Source: Candidatus Ulvibacter alkanivorans
GTDB lineage: Bacteria; Bacteroidota; Bacteroidia; Flavobacteriales; Flavobacteriaceae
Reading direction: 5' to 3'
NCBI RefSeq assembly: GCF_003333325.1
Contig: NZ_QOLC01000115.1
Coordinates: 1 to 47,408 of the forward strand
Length of the DNA stretch: 47,408 bases
The first letter of the stretch is position 1, and each line of letters starts with the position of its first letter. The position numbers and the translations under genes are program-made. Positions 24,100 to 32,315 of the stretch are shown here, in pieces. A model generated the notes under the pieces. The model was not told the DNA's origin and did not search any database. It was given only the letters and a program-made list of their open reading frames with translations.

Positions 24100-25545
24100 T
24101 TATTCATAGCGAATACACACATTTTTCGCTTCCGTAAAGAACCGCAATGCCTCAAAACCACCCTCACGTCCAACACCACTGGCTTTCATTCCTCCAAAAG
24201 GCGTTCGCAGATCACGATTGAGCCAAGTATTCACCCAAACGATCCCGGCCTCTAATTCTTTGCTGAGTCGCATGGTTCGATCGATGTTGCTGGTCCATAG
24301 CGTAGCTGAAAGTCCGTACTTTACACTATTGGCCATTTGCAGCACTTCGGTTTCAGTATCAAAAGGCATGATGGTCACGACCGGACCAAAGATCTCTTCT
24401 TGGTTTACACGACATTGATCATCTTCAATTTCAATTACCGTTGGCTCTAAATAATAGCCTTCTTCAAGTCCCTTTACTTTTACTTCGTCTCCGCCACACA
24501 AAACGATACCTCCTTCTTCTTGTGCCAAGGCAATATATCCTTGAACTTTTTTCATATGCGATTTAGAGACCAAGGCTCCAACATTGGTTTTGGCTTCAAA
24601 AGGATCACCTACTTTTAACTGCTTTACTTTGACGACGAAATCAGACTTAAATTTATCATAGATCGATCGCTCCACAAAAATCCTGCTTCCGCAGAGACAG
24701 ATCTGTCCTTGGTTAGCAAAGGAAGAGCGTACTGTGACTGCAAGCATTTTATCATACTCGCAATCTGCAAAAATTAAATTCGGATTCTTGCCACCCAGTT
24801 CTAGCGACAACTTTTTAAACATAGGTGCGGCCGTTCTGGCAATATGAGCGCCTGTTTCGGTCCCTCCTGTAAATGAGATTGCCTTTACCTCAGGATGTGC
24901 TACTATCGCTTGTCCTGCTTCAGGGCCTGTACCTTGCACAATATTAAGTACGCCTTTGGGTAAACCGGCTTCGTTGCAGATCTCACCCAACAAGTATGCC
25001 GTCATAGGTGTGACTTCACTAGGTTTAGCAATTACGGTATTTCCACTCGCCAAGGCCGGAGCGATCTTCCAAGTAAAAAGATACAAAGGGAGATTCCATG
25101 GGGAAATACATCCCACTACACCCAATGGCTGTCGTAGTGTAAAGTTCATGGTTTGCAGTCCCACACTTTCATGCGATTCGCTAGAAAATTGTGTTATGGC
25201 ATTCGCAAAAAAGCGAAAATTGGACGCAGCTCTTGGAATATCTACTGCTAAGGCCAAACTTAGCGGTTTTCCGTTGTCTTTGGCTTCGGCTTCGGCCAAT
25301 GAAAGCAATCGGTCTTCTAACAGATTACTAATCTTAAGCATGATTCTACTTCGTTCTTCTAAGGTGGTGTTAGACCAAGTAGGAAAGGCTGCTTTGGCCG
25401 CTGTATAAGCGCGATCTACATCGGAAGCGTTCGAACGTGTGATCTGCGAATAGACCGCACCATTCGACGGGTTGTAATTATCTAACCACTTCCCACTTTG
25501 AGATTCGCAATAGGTTCCATCGATAAAATTTAGGATCTTTTCCAT
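24100..25545 (-). CDS. 2-aminomuconic-6-semialdehyde dehydrogenase (aldehyde dehydrogenase family)
   Basis: This enzyme oxidises 2-aminomuconic semialdehyde to 2-aminomuconate with NAD. The 481-residue protein has all ALDH landmarks: Asn151 in SPWNLPLYL, the coenzyme loop FTGGTETG, Glu249 in LELGGKNP, nucleophile Cys283 in ANQGQICLCGS, and the EEIFGPVVTI segment. Length and motifs fit the ALDH8A1/AmnC branch. The substrate assignment rests on its position between kynurenine genes and a RidA-type deaminase. It lies 18 bp after the ridA-like gene and 36 bp before the SDR gene. Confidence 0.88.
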   Translation of the reverse strand: MEKILNFIDGTYCESQSGKWLDNYNPSNGAVYSQITRSNASDVDRAYTAAKAAFPTWSNTTLEERSRIMLKISNLLEDRLLSLAEAEAKDNGKPLSLALAVDIPRAASNFRFFANAITQFSSESHESVGLQTMNFTLRQPLGVVGCISPWNLPLYLFTWKIAPALASGNTVIAKPSEVTPMTAYLLGEICNEAGLPKGVLNIVQGTGPEAGQAIVAHPEVKAISFTGGTETGAHIARTAAPMFKKLSLELGGKNPNLIFADCEYDKMLAVTVRSSFANQGQICLCGSRIFVERSIYDKFKSDFVVKVKQLKVGDPFEAKTNVGALVSKSHMKKVQGYIALAQEEGGIVLCGGDEVKVKGLEEGYYLEPTVIEIEDDQCRVNQEEIFGPVVTIMPFDTETEVLQMANSVKYGLSATLWTSNIDRTMRLSKELEAGIVWVNTWLNRDLRTPFGGMKASGVGREGGFEALRFFTEAKNVCIRYE

Positions 25546-25563
25546 AGCCTTGCTTGTTGTGTA

Positions 25564-25980
25564 CTACAATGGTTTATAAGCCATCGCTTTAATCTCTACC
25601 ACTAAGTGTGGGTGAGGTAATTGATGCACCGCCACCGTAGTTCGTGCCGGTCCTGTTTCTGCCTTAAAGAATTGACCATACACTTCATTATAACCGGCAA
25701 AATCGTTCATATTGACAAGAAAGGTAGTTACATCGACCACGTCTTCCATGGTTGCGTTTTCAGTAGCGAGGTAATCGCGAATGTTTTCGAGTACCGCTTT
25801 GGTCTGTTCTTTCACATCCAATCGCATGCTGCCCATCTCATCTACTTGATGCACACCGGCAAAGGTGTTGTCGGGTAGTCGTGAACTCGTACCTGAAACA
25901 AAAATAAAATCACCCACACGTTTTACATGTGGATACGCACCTCTTGGTGTGGCTTTTCCGTCAACTAATCTGCTTTTCAT
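25564..25980 (-). CDS. RidA-family protein, probable 2-aminomuconate deaminase
   Basis: The 138-residue protein belongs to the YjgF/YER057c/UK114 (RidA) fold. It has [16 protein letters not shown] near the N-terminus, the conserved Arg in [21 protein letters not shown], and a C-terminal EIKAMAY. RidA proteins usually hydrolyse enamine or imine intermediates. In this operon, after an aminomuconate-semialdehyde dehydrogenase, hydrolysis of 2-aminomuconate to oxalocrotonate and ammonia is the natural role, as in bacterial 2-aminomuconate deaminases. It lies 4 bp after kmo and 18 bp before the dehydrogenase. Confidence 0.85.
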   Translation of the reverse strand: MKSRLVDGKATPRGAYPHVKRVGDFIFVSGTSSRLPDNTFAGVHQVDEMGSMRLDVKEQTKAVLENIRDYLATENATMEDVVDVTTFLVNMNDFAGYNEVYGQFFKAETGPARTTVAVHQLPHPHLVVEIKAMAYKPL

Positions 25981-25984
25981 ACAC

Positions 25985-27409
25985 TTATTTTAAGTTCTTT
26001 ACCACTGCATCGTCATGCAGGATCTCTTTGGTTTCTCTCTTAACTAATTTCAACTTTTCTTCCAACGACATGTTATCGGGAAATTTTCTGTCGTCTAATA
26101 AATTGAGTATGGCCTTGTCTTGAGCCCGACCTTGTTTCAATGCTTGCTCATAACTTATATCTTCGTTGAACGTTACTAGTGAGTATTTAGAGTAATACTG
26201 ACTAGGGAATTCGGCTTCAAAGGCGGTTTCTAATTTTCTTTTTTGTTGAAACAATTCGCTAGCCGTGTGTTCTTTCATTTCGTGGAAATTGTCAACCGCA
26301 AGATCGGCAATCGCATCGGTGTCTTTCTTTCGCATTGCTTCATATTTTTGAAAAACCAACTTCCAGTCGAGTGCCGACCCGGAACTGTTTTCTTCATGTG
26401 CTCCCAATAAGGCGTCAAAAACCAATACGTCTTCAAAAGAAGCATTCATACCTTGACCGTAGAACGGAACGATCGCGTGCGCCGCATCGCCCAGCAATAA
26501 GGTTTTACCATAGCTGCTCCATGGTGAACATTTTATGGTTCCCAATGGACCTGTTGGGTTTCCGAAGAACTCTTCAACCAGATTGGGCATCAATGCTACC
26601 GCATCCGGAAATTCTTGTTTAAAATATCGATTTACCATCTCGGGCGTAGTTAACGTATCGAAACAATAGTCGCTATTAGAATACGGCAGGAACAAGGTCA
26701 CAGTAAAACTACCGTCCAAATTTGGTAAGGCGATTAGCATATCTTCCCCACGCGGCCAAATATGCAATGCATTTTTATGAGTTCGATAACCTCCATTCTT
26801 GGCCGGAGGTATCGAAATTTCTTTATATCCGTGCGTTAGCCATTCTTGAGAATAGCTGAAGAGAAATTTTTTATGTAGGAACATGCTCTTGCGGACAGCA
26901 GAGCCCGCTCCATCGGTTCCAAACAACACATCGCCACTCATTTCGACTTCTGTGTTGTTTTCGTAATTTTTAAAGGTAGCTTTTGCTTCGGAAAGTGCTA
27001 CCGATTTACAACCGTGGTTAAAGTAGATCGTTACATTGTCCATGGCTTCAGCAGCATCTAACAACAAACTGTTAAGACCGGGTCTCGACACCGAATTTAT
27101 ATATTCATTAGTTCGTCCACTGTACTTGCTCAAAAAAGTATTGCCTTTTTTATCGTGGATCATTCGGCCGTGCATTGGAATACACAGTTCTTTTACGGCT
27201 TCTTCAACTCCTGCGAGTCGCAATGCTTTTAAACCGCGATTAGATAATGCTAGATTGATCGATCGCCCTGCATCTTGATCGATCTTGCGAAGGTCGGGTC
27301 GTTTTTCGACCAAAGTGATTCTATAGCCGCGCTGGGCCATCCGAAGTGCGAGTAAGCTACCACAGAGACCGGCTCCAATTATTAAGAGATGTTGCTTTTC
27401 GGACCTCAT
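25985..27409 (-). CDS. kmo: Kynurenine 3-monooxygenase (FAD-dependent)
   Basis: KMO hydroxylates L-kynurenine to 3-hydroxykynurenine using FAD, NADPH and O2. The 474-residue protein starts with the FAD dinucleotide fold ([19 protein letters not shown]) and has the DG motif region ([14 protein letters not shown]) and the second FAD motif [22 protein letters not shown]. The conserved Arg-rich segments and the YGQGMN loop are typical of KMO rather than general aromatic hydroxylases. The helical C-terminal region ([17 protein letters not shown]) matches the family. Its ATG overlaps the kynU stop by 4 bp. Confidence 0.94.
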   Translation of the reverse strand: MRSEKQHLLIIGAGLCGSLLALRMAQRGYRITLVEKRPDLRKIDQDAGRSINLALSNRGLKALRLAGVEEAVKELCIPMHGRMIHDKKGNTFLSKYSGRTNEYINSVSRPGLNSLLLDAAEAMDNVTIYFNHGCKSVALSEAKATFKNYENNTEVEMSGDVLFGTDGAGSAVRKSMFLHKKFLFSYSQEWLTHGYKEISIPPAKNGGYRTHKNALHIWPRGEDMLIALPNLDGSFTVTLFLPYSNSDYCFDTLTTPEMVNRYFKQEFPDAVALMPNLVEEFFGNPTGPLGTIKCSPWSSYGKTLLLGDAAHAIVPFYGQGMNASFEDVLVFDALLGAHEENSSGSALDWKLVFQKYEAMRKKDTDAIADLAVDNFHEMKEHTASELFQQKRKLETAFEAEFPSQYYSKYSLVTFNEDISYEQALKQGRAQDKAILNLLDDRKFPDNMSLEEKLKLVKRETKEILHDDAVVKNLK

Positions 27410-28668
27410 GTACGTAAAATGTTTTTTAAGCGGGTTACAAAATGATATACGTCTTCAAAACTATTGTAGAGCGGAGCAGGCGCCACACGAATTACATCAG
27501 GTTCTCGCCAATCGCTAATCACGCCGGCTCCTGTTAATTTAGCATGCATTTGCTTGTCGGTCTCTGCCACTTGAATAGAAAGTTGACAGCCACGTTCTTC
27601 CGGGTTCGTTGGGGTAATAATTGAAATACGTTCATCCTGAAGGTCGTTAAGTAGAAATTCGAGATAACCGGTAAGCCGTTTGGATTTTTCTCTTAAATTC
27701 ATTATTCCGGCCTCGGCAAATAGATCAAGTGACGCGCGAATTGCAGCCATGGAGAGAATTGGCGGATTACTTAATTGCCAACCTTCTGCACCCGGCAGAG
27801 CATCAAATTCGTGTCGCATGTTAAACCTAGTGTGTTTGTTGTGTCCCCACCAGCCGGCGAAGCGTTGTAATTCTTTATTGTCTGCATGTCGCTCGTGTAC
27901 AAAACAGCCACCTAAACTTCCAGGTCCGCTGTTCAGATATTTATACGTACACCAAACTGCGAAATCGGCACCGCTCTCATGAAGGTTTGGTACAATGTTT
28001 CCGACGCCATGCGCAAGATCAAATCCAACGATGCATCCATGTTTATGACCAAGTTCCGTTATTTTCTGAAGCGGGAACGACTGCCCGGTGTAATAATTTG
28101 TACTACCGATCATTAGCAAAGCGATCGCATCACCTTGTTCGTTCATAATGGCCTCTAAATCTTCAAAACGGCACAGGTCTTCTCCTTGTCGTGGTTTCCA
28201 AAGTATTAATCCGTCGCTAGGATCGATTCCGTGAAATCGCAACTGACTTTCCACTGCGTATTTATCGGAGGGAAAGGCATCACTTTCGATCACGATCTTG
28301 TATCGAGCTTTTGTTGGACGGTAAAACGACACCATCATTAAATGTAGGTTGGTGGTGAGCGTGTTCATAATAACCACTTCTTGTGGTTTAGCACCTACGA
28401 CATCAGCCATCGCTTGGGTTAGAAATTCGTGATACGGCATCCAAGGATGCTTTGCATCTGTGTGGCCTTCTACGCCTAAGGCCGCCCAATCGTCTAGTTC
28501 TTGTTGTAGATAGGACGCGGTAGACTTTGGTTGTAGGCCCAATGAATTTCCGCAGAGATAGATCAGTGGGTCACCATTTGTGTGGGTGGGAATATGAAAT
28601 TTTTCTCTAAAGGAGCGAAGGGAATCATTTTGATCTTGTTCTTTAGCGTATGTAAGTGTGTTTTCCAT
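27406..28668 (-). CDS. kynU: Kynureninase (PLP-dependent)
   Basis: Kynureninase cleaves kynurenine or 3-hydroxykynurenine to anthranilate or 3-hydroxyanthranilate plus alanine. The 420-residue protein is the normal length. PLP-site features are the Schiff-base Lys243 in WCTYKYLNSGPG, the FDLAHGVGN segment with the PLP-pairing Asp, and the LCGNSLG start region. With kmo directly downstream and overlapping by 4 bp, 3-hydroxykynurenine is the likely main substrate. It is preceded by a lipoprotein gene 2 bp upstream, so the operon probably starts at that lipoprotein. Confidence 0.95.
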   Translation of the reverse strand: MENTLTYAKEQDQNDSLRSFREKFHIPTHTNGDPLIYLCGNSLGLQPKSTASYLQQELDDWAALGVEGHTDAKHPWMPYHEFLTQAMADVVGAKPQEVVIMNTLTTNLHLMMVSFYRPTKARYKIVIESDAFPSDKYAVESQLRFHGIDPSDGLILWKPRQGEDLCRFEDLEAIMNEQGDAIALLMIGSTNYYTGQSFPLQKITELGHKHGCIVGFDLAHGVGNIVPNLHESGADFAVWCTYKYLNSGPGSLGGCFVHERHADNKELQRFAGWWGHNKHTRFNMRHEFDALPGAEGWQLSNPPILSMAAIRASLDLFAEAGIMNLREKSKRLTGYLEFLLNDLQDERISIITPTNPEERGCQLSIQVAETDKQMHAKLTGAGVISDWREPDVIRVAPAPLYNSFEDVYHFVTRLKNILRT

Positions 28669-28670
28669 TG

Positions 28671-29354
28671 TTATTGAACCGAAATATCTGAAAAGTAGAG
28701 TTTAAATGTTCCGGTACTGTCCGTATGCATTTTTGCGATTTTAATCGAGTTGAACGTTTCGTAATCTTCCCAAGTGGTTGCCATGGTAGGCACCGAATCA
28801 TTTCCTTTTCTAAAAATCCATTCGCGTACTATAAAATCATCCGAATAGAAGAAATCGTAGGCATCTCCGGGCGTATATCCGCCCTCGTTCGAATAGGTCA
28901 CGGTTAATTGATTTAAAGTGTCTTTGGAAATAGGAGCGACCACGTTCTTTTTTTCGGTAAAGGAAGTGCCTTCGTCCCACATAAGATTAAACGGCGCAAG
29001 TAGCCAGTACTTATCATTAATAAAGGCTTGGTCGGCCTTAATTGAGGTACTGTCCAGTTGCGATCGGTTGTATTGAATGGTATCGTTAGCCGATTGCAGC
29101 ATTACCGTATTTTTTTTTGGATGCCATGTCCAAGTACGTTCAAAGTGATTTTCGCCTCTGTCTACATTAAAGGTAAATTGAATGCGTGCTACAGAATCCC
29201 AGTGTTCATAACCGTTTTTATATGCGATCGCCTCTACGGTAGTAAGAGTATCGTTGTTTTTTGTTGTTTCTTCGGAAGCTTCCGAAGTCGCGATATCGTT
29301 CTTACAACTTATAAAAAATAGGCAACAGCAGCAAAGGAGTGCGAATCGAAACAT
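28671..29354 (-). CDS. DUF6503-type lipoprotein, first gene of the kynurenine operon
   Basis: The 227-residue protein has a lipoprotein signal ending FFISCK (Cys17) and a Ser/Glu/Thr linker (SEASEETTKN). The mature domain begins YEHWDSVARIQFTFNV and contains many Trp/Tyr beta strands (FERTWTWHPKK, YWLLAPFNLMWDEG, TTWEDYETF). This is the pattern of DUF6503 proteins in Flavobacteriia, a beta-sandwich resembling LolA-type lipid-binding folds by eye. The function is unknown. It sits 2 bp upstream of kynU, probably as a leading passenger. Its linker codons carry the perfect 18-bp palindrome at 29270-29287 made of two CTTCGGAA octamers. Confidence 0.78.
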   Translation of the reverse strand: MFRFALLCCCCLFFISCKNDIATSEASEETTKNNDTLTTVEAIAYKNGYEHWDSVARIQFTFNVDRGENHFERTWTWHPKKNTVMLQSANDTIQYNRSQLDSTSIKADQAFINDKYWLLAPFNLMWDEGTSFTEKKNVVAPISKDTLNQLTVTYSNEGGYTPGDAYDFFYSDDFIVREWIFRKGNDSVPTMATTWEDYETFNSIKIAKMHTDSTGTFKLYFSDISVQ

Positions 29355-29420
29355 GGAGAATGGTTTTTCAGTAAAAATACATAAACTATTAATGTTGCCA
29401 TAATTTTCGTATTTTTAAAT

Positions 29421-29834
29421 ATGGCTACAAACAAAGAATATACAAATGGTGAGGTGACGGTAACATGGAACCCTAAATTGTGTATACATTCGGGTAAATG
29501 TACCAAAGGGCTTCCTGCGGTATTTAGACCCAAAGTGCGACCTTGGGTACAAATCAATAATGCAACCACAGACGAGATCATAGAAACGGTAAACGCTTGC
29601 CCCAGTGGTGCGCTAAGCCACTATATGAATGCCATGGGACAAACAGAGGTAGATAAGGAAGACAAAAAGGATATGATTAAAGTAGAAGTGATGGAAGGCG
29701 GACCACTTATGGTCTATGGCGCATTGGCGGTGAAGCACGATGATGGTAGGGAAGAGCAAAAGCACAAGGCCACTGCATTTTGTCGCTGCGGAAAATCCGG
29801 GAACAAACCATTTTGTGATGGTTCGCATAAATAA
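29421..29834 (+). CDS. Fusion of a divergent mono-cluster ferredoxin domain and a CDGSH iron-sulfur domain
   Basis: The 137-residue protein contains two iron-sulfur modules. The first (about 10-67) is a divergent 4Fe-4S mono-cluster domain (Fer4_19 type) with Cys21, Cys27 (CIHSGKC) and Cys60 in NACPSGALS. The second (about 90-137) is a CDGSH domain of the 3Cys-1His 2Fe-2S type, CRCGKSGNKPFCDGSH, with Cys121, Cys123, Cys132 and His136. There is no signal peptide, so it is cytoplasmic. Such proteins are thought to take part in redox or iron-sulfur handling. It lies 3 bp before a small GNAT gene, and I have the impression the pair recurs widely. Confidence 0.9.
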   Translation: MATNKEYTNGEVTVTWNPKLCIHSGKCTKGLPAVFRPKVRPWVQINNATTDEIIETVNACPSGALSHYMNAMGQTEVDKEDKKDMIKVEVMEGGPLMVYGALAVKHDDGREEQKHKATAFCRCGKSGNKPFCDGSHK

Positions 29835-29837
29835 GAT

Positions 29838-30128
29838 ATGGAAGTAGTGGTTACACAAAATGAAGCGCGTAAGCGTTTTGAAGCAGAGGTAAACAATAAG
29901 TTAGCACTTATAGAATACATAAAGACAAAAGACAAGATCTATCTAACCCACACCGAAGTGCCTAACGAACTAGAAGGGCAGGGAATCGCATCTAGCATGG
30001 TGAAACAGGTTCTCAATCGTATTCGTGAACAGGAACTGGCACTTATTCCTTTGTGTCCGTTCGTCGCAGGATATGTGAATCGGCATCCGGAATATGCATC
30101 CTTGCTTGCAAAAGGCTATAATGTGTAA
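29838..30128 (+). CDS. Small GNAT-like N-acetyltransferase (YjdJ type)
   Basis: The 96-residue protein is a minimal acetyltransferase fold. It has strands ALIEYIKTKDKIYLTHTEV, the acetyl-CoA loop LEGQGIASSMVKQVL, and the C-terminal LIPLCPFVAGYVNRHPEY that defines the YjdJ/NATD1 group. The usual N-terminal helical part of larger GNATs is missing, as is normal for this group. The substrate is unknown. It is co-transcribed with the iron-sulfur fusion protein upstream. Confidence 0.85.
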   Translation: MEVVVTQNEARKRFEAEVNNKLALIEYIKTKDKIYLTHTEVPNELEGQGIASSMVKQVLNRIREQELALIPLCPFVAGYVNRHPEYASLLAKGYNV

Positions 30129-30160
30129 AAGCCCTTTTAGAAAACGATCTAAAAGGGCTT
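30129..30160. terminator. Bidirectional terminator between the GNAT gene and the small lipoprotein gene
   Basis: AAGCCCTTTTAGA (30129-30141) pairs perfectly over 13 bp with TCTAAAAGGGCTT (30148-30160) around a 6-nt loop. On the minus strand the stem is followed by TTTT, so it can stop the small lipoprotein transcript; it directly follows the stop of the plus-strand GNAT gene. Confidence 0.85.
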
Positions 30161-30182
30161 CAACATAAGAAGGAAGTATAGA

Positions 30183-30314
30183 TTAATCTACGGCATCTTC
30201 AGCATCATCTACCACATCTTCTACTTCGTCTTCTACTGTATTTGTTTCGCGGCAGCCAATAAAGCTAGTGCCTAATAATCCGACTGCAAATAACATTAAA
30301 ATTGTTTTTCTCAT
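30183..30314 (-). CDS. 43-residue acidic lipoprotein-like microprotein
   Basis: The reading frame starts at ATG 30314 with MRKTILMLFAVGLLGTSFIGC, a compact lipoprotein-type signal with Cys21. The mature part is only about 22 residues and almost entirely Glu, Asp and Val (TVEDEVEDVVDDAEDAVD). I recall similar tiny acidic lipoproteins from flavobacteria, often beside the small membrane protein that lies upstream here. A terminator hairpin follows immediately. The function is unknown; its length, signal and context support a real gene. Confidence 0.7.
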   Translation of the reverse strand: MRKTILMLFAVGLLGTSFIGCRETNTVEDEVEDVVDDAEDAVD

Positions 30315-30343
30315 AATAGTTTGGTTTAAAAGTTAGTTGTTAG

Positions 30344-30502
30344 TTAAGGTCTTCGGCCTGTTGCTAACCGATAAAGTATACCGATGATAGCAAGTACCAA
30401 TAAAATGTGAATTAAACTACCAACAGCATCGCCGAAACCGAAGTATCCAACTAGCCATCCAATAATTAAAATTACGACAATCAACCAGATTAAATCTCTC
30501 AT
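30344..30502 (-). CDS. Small membrane protein (lmo0937 family-like)
   Basis: The 52-residue frame starts at ATG 30502 and has two hydrophobic segments (DLIWLIVVILIIGWLVGYF and LIHILLVLAIIGILYRL) joined by GFGDAVGS, with a basic end TGRRP. This matches the two-helix lmo0937-type small membrane proteins of unknown function that are common in Bacteroidota and often stress-associated. It lies 29 bp upstream of the acidic microprotein on the same strand, so they are probably co-transcribed. Confidence 0.75.
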   Translation of the reverse strand: MRDLIWLIVVILIIGWLVGYFGFGDAVGSLIHILLVLAIIGILYRLATGRRP

Positions 30503-30680
30503 AAGGATTGGTGTTTAAATTAGTTACTTAAAAGTACAGGAATCAATTATACCAAAAAAGAGGTTTAACCTTGGTTTAACGAATGTTGTTAGTAATTAGT
30601 GAAATATGATCACCGGTAATTTTGAAACTTTTTGGAGTGTTGGCGCCTTCAAAATAGTATTTTAGCGTAAAATTTATTCC

Positions 30681-31478
30681 ATGGATTACCACAAAGCCTT
30701 TGAAACCAATCGTGAAACTTGGAACAAGAAAGTGGCTATTCACGCGGCAAGTGATTTTTACGACCTACAAGCGTTTAAGCAAGGTGCCAATAGTTTAAAA
30801 TCATATGAGCTAGCAGCCTTAGGAGATGTTGCCGGAAAGTCATTGCTGCACCTGCAATGTCACTTTGGACAAGATACATTAAGTTGGTCACGCATGGGTG
30901 CCAGCTGTACAGGAGTCGATATCAGCGAAGAGGCGATCAAGCTCGCAAGACAACTTAATACAGAATTAGAGTTGGATGCAGAATTTGTGTGTTGTAATGT
31001 ATTGGACACAAGCAATAATGTTTCTAAGACCTTCGATATTGTGTTTACTAGTTATGGTGTAATTGGCTGGCTTCCCGATCTTAAGCCTTGGGCAAAGATG
31101 ATCGCAGAACGATTGAAAACCGGCGGCGTATTTTATATGGTCGAATTCCACCCGATCGCCTGGATGTTCGATTATACGGTAGCACCACCTGCTATGCGCT
31201 ATGGCTATAGGCAAGAAGATGCAATTTATGAAGAATACCAAGGCACCTATGCCGCAACCGATTCAGAAATGACTAGTAAGGAGTATGGATGGAATCATGG
31301 CTTAAGTGACGTGGTAACAGCATTATGTGAAGCCGGATTGACCATCGAATATTTAAACGAACACGAGGCATCGCCCTATGATGTTTTTCCAAATTTAGAA
31401 AAACAATCCAACGGGATGTATAGACTGCCGGAAGGGTTATATCCATTATTATTCGAACTTAAAGCCTCCAAAAAATAA
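30681..31478 (+). CDS. Class I SAM-dependent methyltransferase
   Basis: The 265-residue protein has motif I LLHLQCHFGQDTLSWSRMGASCTGVDIS, AIKLARQLN, motif IV-like FDIVFTSYGVIGWLPDL, and the post-motif KTGGVFYMVEFHP. It is a soluble methyltransferase of the Methyltransf_25/11 type. The substrate cannot be told. It stands alone, with an exact TAATTTTG box 56 bp upstream (30617-30624) as a possible promoter and a strong terminator behind it. The intergenic stretch 30503-30680 shows nothing else. Confidence 0.85.
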   Translation: MDYHKAFETNRETWNKKVAIHAASDFYDLQAFKQGANSLKSYELAALGDVAGKSLLHLQCHFGQDTLSWSRMGASCTGVDISEEAIKLARQLNTELELDAEFVCCNVLDTSNNVSKTFDIVFTSYGVIGWLPDLKPWAKMIAERLKTGGVFYMVEFHPIAWMFDYTVAPPAMRYGYRQEDAIYEEYQGTYAATDSEMTSKEYGWNHGLSDVVTALCEAGLTIEYLNEHEASPYDVFPNLEKQSNGMYRLPEGLYPLLFELKASKK

Positions 31479-31510
31479 AGAAGCAGCCAATGAGTGGCTG
31501 CTTCTTTTAT
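31478..31510. terminator. Bidirectional terminator between the methyltransferase gene and msrA
   Basis: AAGAAGCAGCCA (31478-31489) pairs with TGGCTGCTTCTT (31495-31506) around a 5-nt loop. T-rich sequence follows on both strands. It separates two convergent genes. Confidence 0.88.
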
Positions 31511-31522
31511 AAGGTTTGCATC

Positions 31523-32203
31523 TTAATGGGATGCATCTTCTTTAAGTATGTCAGGAAATTTTTCCTGAAATCTTTTTAAACGAGGTATGGATACATTCTG
31601 TATGTATGGATTCCCAGGATTATTTTCTTCATAATCTTGATGGTACTCTTCGGCTTTCCAAAACTTTTCAAACGGCATCACTTCTGCGGCCACTTCATCG
31701 TTGGTAAGTTCTGCGTTTAATTCTGCGATTTTATCATTGATAATTTTTTTCTGGGCATCGTTCTGATAAAAGATGATCGAACGGTATTGTGAACCTCGAT
31801 CCGGACCTTGTCCGTTCTCTCGTGTAATATTTTGTGAACCAAAATATACATCTACTAACGTTTTAAAGCTTACCACATTCGGATCGTAGATCACTTCTAC
31901 TGCTTCAGCATGCCCGGTACGACCTGTGTTGCTCGATTCGTAGGTAGGATTCTTTGTATGGCCGCCGCTATAGCCCGATATGGCTTCTTCTACACCTTTA
32001 ACACTTTCGTAAATGGCTTCAACACACCAAAAACAGCCACTTGCAAAATAAGCGCGCTCCATGCCATTTTGGGCAGGAACTTCGACGGGAGTGATTTCTT
32101 TTTGGGCTACGTTATCTTTCGAATTATCCTTGTTAGAAGGTTTACAAGCAGCGGTAGTAGCAAACAGTATACATGCAGTTACTAATAGTGTGTATTTTTT
32201 CAT
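31523..32203 (-). CDS. msrA: Peptide-methionine (S)-S-oxide reductase, envelope lipoprotein
   Basis: MsrA repairs the S-epimer of oxidised methionine. The 226-residue protein starts with a lipoprotein signal (ILFATTAAC, Cys20) and a polar linker, so it acts outside the cytoplasm. The catalytic motif GCFWC gives nucleophile Cys57. The family signatures AISGYSGGHTKNPTYE, TGHAEAVEVIYDP and FWKAEEYHQDYEENNPGNPY follow. No MsrB domain is fused. It probably serves in repair of secreted proteins. Confidence 0.95.
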   Translation of the reverse strand: MKKYTLLVTACILFATTAACKPSNKDNSKDNVAQKEITPVEVPAQNGMERAYFASGCFWCVEAIYESVKGVEEAISGYSGGHTKNPTYESSNTGRTGHAEAVEVIYDPNVVSFKTLVDVYFGSQNITRENGQGPDRGSQYRSIIFYQNDAQKKIINDKIAELNAELTNDEVAAEVMPFEKFWKAEEYHQDYEENNPGNPYIQNVSIPRLKRFQEKFPDILKEDASH

Positions 32204-32261
32204 CTCTTTTTCTTTTTTTTACTCTGACGGATTTCGTTTTAAATCCTTTCAATAAGGTAAT

Positions 32262-32291
32262 AAAAAAAGCCCTCACAATACGTGAAGGCTT
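32262..32291 (-). terminator. Terminator of the nif3-like/zinc-ribbon-like operon
   Basis: On the minus strand AAAGCC-T-TCAC pairs with GTGA-G-GGCTTT (one mismatched pair) around a 5-nt loop, and a T tract follows. It lies 25 bp after the stop of the zinc-ribbon-like gene at 32316. Confidence 0.85.
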
Positions 32292-32315
32292 TGTTATACA
32301 AATGCTAAAGTGTTA

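Noticed and set aside
24956..25408. Plus-strand 150-residue open frame opposite the aldehyde dehydrogenase
   Set aside because: Antisense to conserved ALDH motifs, with no promoter or domain.
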